From: CAZVRZ01 sp964629965
GTDB lineage: Bacteria; Chloroflexota; Anaerolineae; Anaerolineales; UBA4823
Reading direction: 5' to 3'
Assembly: GCA_964629965.1 (NCBI GenBank)
Contig: CAZVRZ010000155.1
Coordinates: 1-12,100 of the forward strand
Length of the DNA stretch: 12,100 bases
The position numbers and the translations under genes are program-made. Position 1 is the first letter of the stretch. Each line of letters starts with the position of its first letter. The notes beneath the pieces are model-generated. The model was not told the origin of the DNA. It ran no database searches and saw only the letters and a list, made by a program, of their open reading frames with translations. Positions 1-5,311 of this stretch are shown here, one piece after another.

Positions 1-1
1 C

Positions 2-232
2 GACCTTACTCGTGCATATTGGGGTATTGAAAATGGCTTGCATTATCGCCGAGATGTAACCTTACACGAAGATGCCACCCGTATGACCCTCGGTAACGCT
101 GGATGCATCATGGCTGCCTTCAATAATCTGGTCATCGGATTATGCCTGCGTCACCATGGTTCAAATGTGGCCCAAGCAAGACGCCATTTTTCCGCTTATC
201 CATCTGACGCCCTCATCGCAATTGTAAGCTAA
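2..232 (+). pseudogene. Transposase C-terminal end, ISAs1/IS4-like (5' part lies outside the window)
   Basis: An open frame enters at base 2 and reads DLTRAYWGIENGLHYRRDVT, then an HEDATRM stretch and NNLVIGL, ending with TAA at 230-232. The W-G-I-E-N-G-L-H segment followed by R-D-V-T and E-D-A-T-R is the typical C-terminal block of ISAs1/IS4-superfamily DDE transposases. It contains the acidic residue of the third catalytic block, and an N-(x)-A-x-A-R-R-H motif follows near the end. Only about 76 residues are visible, so whether the full transposase is intact cannot be judged; it is called partial because the window cuts it. The first ATG at 38 is internal and not a real start. Family assignment rests on motif memory: confident for an IS transposase, moderate for ISAs1 specifically. 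Confidence 0.8.
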
Positions 233-252
233 ATGAGAATGTTAATGCCCTG
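233..252 (+). mobile_element. Probable right end of the insertion sequence
   Basis: Just after the transposase stop, the sequence AATGTTAATGCCCTG ends at 252. Read inward from the outside it begins CAGGGCATTAACATT, which resembles the CAGGG-type termini of ISAs1-like elements. The matching left end and target duplication lie outside the window, so the exact boundary is an inference. Confidence 0.35.
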
Positions 253-271
253 GTCAGCGGGGTAAAAAATA

Positions 272-300
272 TTGACAGGCGTTCTTCTTCGTGCTATTAT
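272..300 (+). promoter_or_regulatory. Near-consensus sigma-70 type promoter
   Basis: TTGACA at 272-277 and TATTAT at 295-300 are separated by exactly 17 bases. This is the best housekeeping-type promoter match in the window. Transcription should start near 306-308, about 30 bases before the small ORF at 338. It lies about 20 bases outside the inferred IS end, so it probably belongs to the chromosomal locus and not to the transposon. Confidence 0.8.
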
Positions 301-337
301 TGGGGCGTACAATAATTTTGATCGAAAGGAGGCACCT

Positions 338-406
338 ATGCACAAGGCAAATAGAATCGTCACGGTTGCTGGTTTCCAGCAGACAGCACAGCTTTGCCTT
401 GGTTAA
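338..406 (+). CDS. Small 22-codon ORF, possible leader peptide
   Basis: The ATG at 338 is preceded by AAAGGAGG at 325-332 with a five-base gap, an excellent ribosome binding site. The peptide reads MHKANRIVTVAGFQQTAQLC followed by L-G and TAA at 404-406. It has no signal peptide, membrane segment or run of a single amino acid that would mark a classical amino-acid attenuator. The ORF lies between a strong promoter and an intrinsic terminator, and its own RNA is self-complementary: bases 343-351 pair with 393-401. It may be a translated leader controlling the downstream RIO1-type kinase gene, a stand-alone small protein, or a small RNA with a fortuitous frame. The peptide is not one I recognise. 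Confidence 0.5.
   Translation: MHKANRIVTVAGFQQTAQLCLG
343..401 (+). ncRNA. Self-complementary leader RNA structure overlapping the small ORF
   Basis: CAAGGCAAA (343-351) is the exact reverse complement of TTTGCCTTG (393-401), giving a nine-pair outer stem. Inside it GCTGG (368-372) pairs with CCAGC (376-380) across a TTT loop, extended by T367-A381. A second GCCTTG at 411-416 can compete for CAAGGC, so two mutually exclusive folds are possible. The outer stem spans almost the whole 22-codon ORF, so ribosome position would affect which fold forms. Pairing was found by eye and no folding energy was computed. Confidence 0.5.
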
Positions 407-438
407 GTGTGCCTTGCTTCCTGACCTGATTTAGACGG

Positions 439-476
439 CCACGGGCATGCTTGATCAGCCCGTGGTTATTTTTTCT
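439..476 (+). terminator. Intrinsic terminator or attenuator upstream of the RIO1-family kinase gene
   Basis: CCACGGGC (439-446) pairs perfectly with GCCCGTGG (458-465) around an 11-base loop and is followed at once by TTATTTTTTCT, a classic rho-independent signal. It ends the unit that starts at the 272-300 promoter, giving a transcript of roughly 165-170 bases. Because a co-directional gene starts 138 bases further on, it could act as an attenuator for that gene. I found no convincing competing antiterminator stem. Confidence 0.8.
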
Positions 477-524
477 CCGCAATCCCCACGATACCCTTGC
501 CAATGCTGTTGTTTTGCCGGCGTT

Positions 525-541
525 TTCTTCCCTGGGAAGAA
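525..541 (+). repeat. Perfect inverted repeat in the kinase leader
   Basis: TTCTTCCC (525-532) and GGGAAGAA (534-541) are exact reverse complements around a single T; a real hairpin would open the inner pairs to form its loop. No T-run follows, so it is not an intrinsic terminator. It may be a dyad binding site or an RNA hairpin in the 5' leader. Beyond this and a T-rich stretch at 599-605, I see nothing specific between the terminator and the gene start at 614. Confidence 0.45.
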
Positions 542-613
542 GTGCCTGGCCTTTCATGGTCGCCCCTTGCTCGCGACCTGTCTGGATGGTTTGTATTGTT
601 TTTTTGAGAGAGA

Positions 614-1615
614 ATGAGAAAAATGACTAAGATCGATATTGACTCATACCTGGATGACAGTGATTATGAAATCCTTTCTACCAAGCGTATCGAGCGAAAA
701 AATCGCCGTTTGAGCCAAAGAGAGAAGCGCATTCGTCTGCAATCGGAATTGATTGTGCACGCTGACAAGGCTCCGGTGGATATCCAGCAAAACTTTATGC
801 CTTCTTTCCATCCGGCGATGCATGAACGCGCCTGGCTGCTCGGTTACCTGGAATCTTTCTATATTGGCCAGGTGATCACAGACATCTTGGAAAGGGTCAA
901 GGGAGGCAAAGAAGCCAATGTGTATTGCTGTGCTGCCCACCCATCCACCGGCTTGGAGTTGATCGCCGCCAAGGTGTACCGCCCACGCATGTTCCGTAAC
1001 CTGCGCAACGATGCCCGCTACCGCCAGGGGCGCGATGTGGTAGACGAGGAAGGCAAGGCAGTTTACTCTCGGCGGGAGGCTCTGGCCATGCAAAAGAAAA
1101 CGCGATTCGGCCAGGTGCTGCGCCAGGTGTCCTGGCTGGATGCTGAATTCCAAACCATGCAGCTCCTGCACGAAGCAGGGGCCGATGTGCCCAGGCCGTT
1201 GATGCGTAATGACAACGTAATTTTGATGGAATACATTGGAGAAGCAGGCTGCCCGGCTGCCATGCTGAGCCAGGTTACGCTTGAACAAGATGAAGCTCGC
1301 CAAATATTTGACCGACTGGTGGAAAACCTGTCTATCATGCTGGCCTGCCATCGGGTACACGCCGACTTGTCGGCCTACAACATCCTTTATTGGGATGGAC
1401 AGTTCAAGATCATCGACTTCCCGCAAGCGGTTGACCCGCGCCGCAACCCGGAAGCCGCCGATATCTTTGCTCGGGACGTGGAGCGGCTGTGCCAGTACTT
1501 TGCGCGTTATGGCGTTGCCCCTGATGCGCATAACCTGGCGGACGAACTGTGGGGCCGTTTCCTGCAATCCAACGCCCTGGATTTCAGCGCCACGCCTGCT
1601 CTTTCGCTGGCATAG
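614..1615 (+). CDS. RIO1-family atypical serine kinase-like protein
   Basis: The 333-residue product matches the RIO kinase fold. It has a flexible-loop ATP-binding segment GGKEANVY (residues 97-104) and a strand lysine in AAKVYRP (Lys120). The catalytic loop HADLSAYN (249-256) gives Asp251 and Asn256, and IIDFPQ supplies metal-binding Asp268. Asp-Phe-Pro-Gln replaces the usual kinase DFG, as RIO proteins do (DxSQ-like). A basic N-terminal region (about residues 20-45) precedes the domain. RIO kinases in archaea and eukaryotes act in small ribosomal subunit maturation; the bacterial role is not settled, so a ribosome or RNA link is inference. The ATG at 614 follows GAGAGAGA; an in-frame ATG at 623 is an alternative start. 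Expression may depend on read-through of the terminator at 439-476 or on a weak local promoter. Confidence 0.85.
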   Translation: MRKMTKIDIDSYLDDSDYEILSTKRIERKNRRLSQREKRIRLQSELIVHADKAPVDIQQNFMPSFHPAMHERAWLLGYLESFYIGQVITDILERVKGGKEANVYCCAAHPSTGLELIAAKVYRPRMFRNLRNDARYRQGRDVVDEEGKAVYSRREALAMQKKTRFGQVLRQVSWLDAEFQTMQLLHEAGADVPRPLMRNDNVILMEYIGEAGCPAAMLSQVTLEQDEARQIFDRLVENLSIMLACHRVHADLSAYNILYWDGQFKIIDFPQAVDPRRNPEAADIFARDVERLCQYFARYGVAPDAHNLADELWGRFLQSNALDFSATPALSLA

Positions 1616-1624
1616 AGAATGTAG

Positions 1625-1657
1625 ATTATTTGGGGCGGTGAACCCGCCCCAAATAAT
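1625..1657 (+). repeat. Long perfect hairpin after the RIO1-family kinase gene
   Basis: ATTATTTGGGGCGG (1625-1638) pairs over all 14 bases with CCGCCCCAAATAAT (1644-1657) around a five-base loop. It starts nine bases after the kinase stop, so it probably protects or defines that mRNA 3' end. Canonical intrinsic terminators carry A's before and T's after the GC core. Here the order is reversed and no T-run follows, so termination efficiency is uncertain. Confidence 0.6.
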
Positions 1658-1681
1658 ACGAAAGGGCGTTATACTATATTT

Positions 1682-1730
1682 ATCCGAGTGTTGTTCGGAT
1701 GGGTATTCTCTAACGAGTGTATCGGAGGGC
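1682..1730 (+). promoter_or_regulatory. 5' leader with imperfect repeat that could mask the ribosome binding site
   Basis: ATCCGA (1682-1687) pairs with TCGGAT (1695-1700). CGAGTGT occurs at 1685-1691 and again at 1714-1720, each time followed by TCGGA and a G-rich run. The second copy contains the GGAGGG ribosome binding site (1724-1729) of the gene at 1733. ATCCGA could therefore pair with either TCGGA, one choice partly covering the ribosome binding site. TATACT at 1670-1675 may be a -10 element but has no good -35. Confidence 0.3.
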
Positions 1731-1732
1731 TT

Positions 1733-2227
1733 ATGGCAGAAGATCAGTTTGATGAAAAAGAAGAAGAAAAGCGCGACGAAAAAAACGAGAAAGATGAAAA
1801 GGAATTCGATGAAAAAGACGAGAAGGATGAGAAGGAACACGACGAAAAATGGGCCGATGATCCTCTCAGCCGTGTTGTGTGGGCGCTGATCCTGATCTGG
1901 GCTGGCCTGGTGCTGCTGGCGGGCAACCTGGGCTACCTGGATCGCTGGATCGGGTATTCCAGCGATGTTCCCGGCTTGGAATTCCTGGGCAAACTGGCAG
2001 GAACCTGGTCATTGATCTTCCTGGGGGCTGGGTTGATCGTGCTTGGCGAGACCGTGATTCGCTTGTTGGTGCCCGCCTACCGACGCTCCATTACCGGCAC
2101 GCTGATCTTCGGCGTGGTCCTGGTCGGAATTGGATTGGGCGATCTGTGGGATTGGGGCATCATGTGGGCGGTAGCCTTGATCGTGGCGGGTGTGGTACTG
2201 TTGGCGCGCGGGCTGCGGCGCAGCTGA
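1733..2227 (+). CDS. Membrane protein with Asp/Glu/Lys-rich head and four membrane segments
   Basis: The chosen ATG at 1733 has GGAGGG at 1724-1729; an upstream in-frame GTG at 1688 falls inside leader hairpins and is unlikely. The 164-residue product opens with about 40 residues built from repeated DEK units (DEKEEEK, DEKNEKDEK, DEKDEKDEK), highly charged and probably disordered or helical in the cytoplasm. Four hydrophobic segments follow: roughly 48-70 (VVWALILIWAGLVLL), 78-105, 116-135 and 139-160. The two-by-two arrangement with Gly-rich helices and a closing LLARGLRRS resembles LiaI/LiaF-like or DUF5668-type small membrane proteins, which sense or respond to envelope stress in some bacteria. 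That resemblance is a pattern match only, and no specific function is assigned. It ends one base before the convergent gene at 2229. Confidence 0.75.
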   Translation: MAEDQFDEKEEEKRDEKNEKDEKEFDEKDEKDEKEHDEKWADDPLSRVVWALILIWAGLVLLAGNLGYLDRWIGYSSDVPGLEFLGKLAGTWSLIFLGAGLIVLGETVIRLLVPAYRRSITGTLIFGVVLVGIGLGDLWDWGIMWAVALIVAGVVLLARGLRRS

Positions 2228-2228
2228 G

Positions 2229-3377
2229 CTAGAGCTGGTCCAGGTTGAAGGTCATTAGTTCGTTCCACACATAGCGCAGCGTAGCCCACCAGGTTTCGCG
2301 GCCGATACAGCGGAAATAAGGGGGCTCGAAAGCGCGGATCAGATCGCCAATGCGATAGCGCGGTAGGATGGGGGTGGAGACAACCAGGCCTCCCATCTCG
2401 CCAGGCCTCATCTCGTGCAGCATTTTGGTTCCCTGGCGGGTTTGCACCTCGAAGAAGAAGAGATCGTAGTTGGGCGTCCAGGCGCGTCGTTTGTCGCGCT
2501 GTTGGCCAAACATGCCCTCGGTGGCGCCGTAAATCTCGCGGATCTCCACTGGGCCATACATCGCTTTGAGGGTGGAAGCGTGGCGCGTGTTGATGCCTGG
2601 TACGCTGCCTAACGTTATGATTTGAGTTTTCCATAAAGTTTTCGGGTACAGTTTATATGTGCGGTGCAGGTAGCGCGCAAAGCGCAGCGCCGTGGGACAG
2701 ACGCCGCCCACCAGGGTAACATTTTCATCTTTGCATTTCTGGTATGCTAGCTCAAAACGCCTATCCCAATCTTTGAGCGATTTGTCGCCTCCCAGGGCAT
2801 CGATCTCATCCTGGGTAGGCGCAGACAGGATGGGAGTGAAGGCGGACACGTGCCGGGTATAGATGCCAGAACTGTAGCCATATTCTAGTTCTTTCTCGCC
2901 AACCTTGATCTTGCCGAGCACGGAGGGAAAATTTAGGTTCAGGTTAACCCCGGCGAAGAGATCGAAGCGCTCGCTTTCTAGCACGTAGTTCATCATGGCT
3001 CGTCCGGCGCTGATCCGCAGGCCTAGGTCGGTGGGCGTCATGGGGATGAACTTCGACTCACCTTTAACGGTACCGCGGGTGATGGCCCAGCCCAGTGGCT
3101 CTTCCCACAACAGGCATTGGATATCGCCGCTCATCACGCGCCCGATCAGCGGCTTGAAATCTTCGTGTGTGGCTATGGGGAAGGCGCGGCGGTAATCTTC
3201 GATCGAAGTGATATTGGCCGCGCCGTGTTCTTTGCCATATCCTGTGCGGGCGTATTCGCTCAGCAGACGATGCAGCACGGCCTGCTGGGCCTGGGCAGGA
3301 TCCTCGATGGCTTGCTGCCAGGGGGCCAACATGGCTTGCAGCATTTGTTGGGCGGATTGCGGATCAAGTTTCATCAT
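2229..3377 (-). CDS. GH3-like acyl-adenylate/amidosynthetase family protein, short form
   Basis: The 382-residue product resembles the GH3 (auxin-responsive GH3) family, an ANL-superfamily group that adenylates carboxylic acids and couples them to amines or amino acids. GH3 landmarks in order are: TGYGKEHG (45-52), SIEDYRRAFPI (58-68), the phosphate-loop region TRGTVKGESKFIP (100-112), the adenine/carboxylate motif YGATEG (283-288), NYDLFFFEV (303-311) and YRIGDLI (341-347). The protein ends soon after the hinge region CIGRE, about 200 residues shorter than plant GH3 enzymes, so the mobile C-terminal domain is missing. The clean C-terminus and stop argue for a natural short form, not a frameshift. 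The phosphate loop has TRGTVKG where TSGTTG is usual, so adenylation ability is uncertain. ATGATG starts at 3377 or 3374; no good Shine-Dalgarno is visible. It is probably the last gene of the minus-strand cluster. Confidence 0.75.
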   Translation of the reverse strand: MMKLDPQSAQQMLQAMLAPWQQAIEDPAQAQQAVLHRLLSEYARTGYGKEHGAANITSIEDYRRAFPIATHEDFKPLIGRVMSGDIQCLLWEEPLGWAITRGTVKGESKFIPMTPTDLGLRISAGRAMMNYVLESERFDLFAGVNLNLNFPSVLGKIKVGEKELEYGYSSGIYTRHVSAFTPILSAPTQDEIDALGGDKSLKDWDRRFELAYQKCKDENVTLVGGVCPTALRFARYLHRTYKLYPKTLWKTQIITLGSVPGINTRHASTLKAMYGPVEIREIYGATEGMFGQQRDKRRAWTPNYDLFFFEVQTRQGTKMLHEMRPGEMGGLVVSTPILPRYRIGDLIRAFEPPYFRCIGRETWWATLRYVWNELMTFNLDQL

Positions 3378-3378
3378 A

Positions 3379-3416
3379 GGAGATATCGTGAGGGTTGCGG
3401 AGATATTCGCAACCCT
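3379..3416. repeat. Direct and inverted repeats between the reductase and GH3-like genes
   Basis: AGGGTTGCG (3391-3399) pairs exactly with CGCAACCCT (3408-3416) around an eight-base loop. GGAGATAT occurs twice in direct orientation at 3379-3386 and 3399-3406, offset by 20 bases, about two helical turns. The hairpin overlaps the reductase stop codon and lacks a T-run. It may be an mRNA processing or stability element, or an operator before the GH3-like gene. Confidence 0.4.
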
Positions 3417-4347
3417 ATTTCAGTAGATTATTGACTCCGGCAACTTCTTCTGTGCTCAAAACCCATGCAGCAGAAGCAGCGTTATGCAGCACCTGTTCCA
3501 GGCGGGTGACACCCGAGATCACTGAGCTGATCTGCGGCTGTGCCAATAGCCAGGCGTGCGCCAGTTCGTTTATGGTGTGTCCACGCTCGACGGCATAAGC
3601 TTGCAGCCTGTTCAAGCGATCGTAATTTTCATCGGTCATGTATCGTTGGACGTAGGCGCTGCTTTCGCCGCGTGACCCAGCTGGAGCCGGCGCACCGCGT
3701 TGATACTTGCCGGTCAGGAAGCCTCCCGCCAGCGGAAAATAAGGCAGGATACCGAGGCCGAAATATTGGCAGGCCGGGATCAGCTCGCTCTCGATACTGC
3801 GTTCGAACATGTGATAGTGCGGCTGGATCGCAACAAAGCGTGTCCAGCCGTTGATCTCGGCCACACTATTGGCATGGATTAGCTGCCAGGCAGCAAAGTT
3901 GGAGGCGCCAATGTAGCGCACTTTGCCCGACACCACCAAATGGTGTAGGGTTTGCATCGTTTCTTCGATAGGTGTTTCATCATCCCAGCGGTGGATCTGG
4001 TATAGGTCAATATAATCGGTTTTCAGGCGTTTCAGGCTGGCCTCCACGCCGTCCAGGATGTGTTTGCGGGAGGCGCTGTGATCGTTAGGGCCTGTGCCCA
4101 TTGGATTGAAAACCTTGGTCGCCAGCACGGCCTGCTGGCGTTTGCCTAGCAGCGCCAGGCCGATGGTTTCTTCCGAGCGACCTTGTTGGTACACATCGGC
4201 GGTATCGATCAGGTTGATGCCCAAATCGAGCGCTGCGTGAAAGATTTCTTGTACGGTTTGCGTTTCTACTTTACCGCCAAACTGGTTTGCTCCCAGGCCT
4301 ATCAGCGAAACCTTCAGCCCTGAGGTGCCTAATCTACGATATTCCAT
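3415..4347 (-). CDS. Aldo/keto reductase
   Basis: A complete 310-residue aldo/keto reductase of the (beta/alpha)8 fold, which reduces aldehydes or ketones with NAD(P)H in the cytoplasm. It begins with the family opening MEYRRLGTSGLKVS. It shows the catalytic tetrad Asp48 and Tyr53 (NLIDTADVY), Lys78 (ATKVF) and His119 (LYQIHR). Later it has GASNF (about 152-156) and a cofactor-end segment SSVISGVTRLEQV near residues 275-288, usual for the yghZ/voltage-gated-channel-beta-like branch. The start at 4347 is supported by GGAGGAAG just upstream. It lies 51 bases after the peroxiredoxin gene and 37 bases before the GH3-like gene on the same strand, so co-transcription is likely. Substrate is unknown. 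Confidence 0.92.
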   Translation of the reverse strand: MEYRRLGTSGLKVSLIGLGANQFGGKVETQTVQEIFHAALDLGINLIDTADVYQQGRSEETIGLALLGKRQQAVLATKVFNPMGTGPNDHSASRKHILDGVEASLKRLKTDYIDLYQIHRWDDETPIEETMQTLHHLVVSGKVRYIGASNFAAWQLIHANSVAEINGWTRFVAIQPHYHMFERSIESELIPACQYFGLGILPYFPLAGGFLTGKYQRGAPAPAGSRGESSAYVQRYMTDENYDRLNRLQAYAVERGHTINELAHAWLLAQPQISSVISGVTRLEQVLHNAASAAWVLSTEEVAGVNNLLK

Positions 4348-4398
4348 CTTCTTCCTCCAGCGAGGGCGATTGATCGAGACGCGATCGCCCCACTCGAT

Positions 4399-5151
4399 CT
4401 AACCTCCGAGGCGATCTTTCAGCGCTTCGAGCACCTTGCGCTCGTCAAAATTAATCACGATCGTGCCATCGATATCGAAGGTTGGCGTGGTGCGGTTGCC
4501 ATCAGCCCACTTGCGTACCTGAGCCGCGGCTGCCGGATTGGCGTCGATATCGACCTCGGTGTAGGGCAGGTTGCGGGCTTGCAGCCACAGGCGCGCCCGA
4601 CGGCAGCCAGGGCACCAACTGGTGCAATACATAACGATCCCACCATGGGGCAGCTCGGCCTCGGCCTGGGGCGCCTGAGGAATGACCGCACCTGGCTCCA
4701 GCTTACGCAGCACCTGGAATAACACCTCGTTGTCTGGCTGATCGGCAATATCGTGGATATCAATATATCGAAGCACGCCGTTGCGATCTAAAACGAAGAT
4801 GGCGCGTTCGCTGAAGCCTTCTGGGCGGAAGACGCCATAAAGCTGCGCCACGGCGCCATGCGGCCAGAAATCGCTCAATAGGGGGTAGGTGATGCCTCCC
4901 AGGCTTTCTGCCCATGCCCGCAAGCAATCGATATGATCAACGGAGATACCCAGGACCTGGGTATTATATCCCGCAAACGTGGCCACGTGCGCCTCGTAAG
5001 ACGGGATCTGGCTGCTTCATATCGGTGTCCAGGCGAGCGGGAAGAAAGCCAGGACAACGTTCTTGCCTCGCAGCGAACTGAGCGAGATGGTGGTATTCAG
5101 ATGTGACTTGAGAATAAAATCTGGGGCTTGCTGACCAACTTTAAGTTGCAT
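4399..5151 (-). CDS. Selenocysteine-containing peroxiredoxin-glutaredoxin fusion (UGA recoded at residue 45)
   Basis: Reading from ATG at 5151 (AGGAG at 5160-5164, eight-base gap), the frame gives MQLKVGQQAPDF, then FFPLAWTPI, meets TGA at 5017-5019, and continues in the same frame as SSQIPSYEAHVATFAGYNTQ to TAA at 4399. The TGA sits at residue 45, exactly where the PxxxTxxC peroxidatic cysteine belongs (Pro38, Thr42, position 45). The rest is a normal thioredoxin-fold peroxiredoxin: LGISVD, YPLLSDFWPHG, and conserved Arg116 in SERAIFVLD. A glutaredoxin domain from about residue 170 has CPGC (180-183) and cis-Pro motif TTPTF (221-225). Total 250 residues. Such fusions reduce peroxides with the glutaredoxin domain recycling the active site. 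A hairpin of bacterial SECIS geometry follows the TGA. A nonsense mutation of TGC/TGT or a sequence error is the alternative, but there is no other lesion. A start at GTG 4986 would omit the active site and is rejected. Confidence 0.85.
4968..5007 (-). promoter_or_regulatory. Candidate bacterial SECIS element
   Basis: Beginning nine bases after the UGA on the minus strand, ATCCCG (5007-5002) pairs with CGGGAT (4973-4968). After a small internal loop ACG (4997-4995) pairs with CGT (4979-4977), then an A-A mismatch, then GGC (4993-4991) pairs with GCC (4983-4981). The apical loop is GCACGTG (4990-4984), starting with G and lying 26 bases from the UGA. This fits what is known of bacterial SECIS hairpins bound by SelB: inside the coding region, close downstream of UGA, with a G early in the apical loop. 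Pairing was done by hand. Confidence 0.7.
5017..5019 (-). other. In-frame UGA codon read as selenocysteine
   Basis: TGA at 5017-5019 (minus strand) interrupts an otherwise continuous peroxiredoxin frame at the peroxidatic residue. The frame either side is identical, with no indel needed: 5151 to 5019 and 4986 are all in phase. This is the residue that is selenocysteine in known selenoperoxiredoxins. Confidence 0.85.
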
Positions 5152-5311
5152 AGGATCATCTCCTGTATTCTGATATTGTGATGTTATACTTAATTTTACT
5201 CGATTCACTGCAAGAAACATCATTTTGATCGCTAGGGATCTTTGGGTTATGCAGGTCAACTTTATCAAATGCCATAGCCCAAGAGAATATCCACTGAATG
5301 GAGAAGGAATT

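Noticed and set aside
525..541. Hairpin TTCTTCCC/GGGAAGAA as a terminator
   Set aside because: No T-run follows and the loop is a single base without opening the stem.
644..1840. A 398-codon open frame on the minus strand opposite the RIO1-family kinase gene
   Set aside because: It reads through the DEK-rich repeats as Phe-rich low-complexity sequence and shows no family motifs; the plus-strand kinase has a complete set of motifs.
2077..2634. Minus-strand open frame of 185 codons across the convergent gene ends
   Set aside because: Basic, Pro/Arg-rich translation in another frame of the GH3-like gene; it has no motifs and is a shadow.
4399..4986. Calling the peroxiredoxin-glutaredoxin as a gene starting at GTG 4986
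   Set aside because: It would lose the active site and the whole N-terminal thioredoxin-fold start, which are present in the same frame upstream of the TGA.
5017..5019. Frameshift as the cause of the broken peroxiredoxin
   Set aside because: The upstream and downstream parts are in the same frame, so only the TGA codon itself interrupts them.
5225..5311. TTG start at 5225 for the PlsC-like gene
   Set aside because: It has no ribosome binding site and the added 29 residues show no family similarity; ATG 5312 has GAGAAGGAA.
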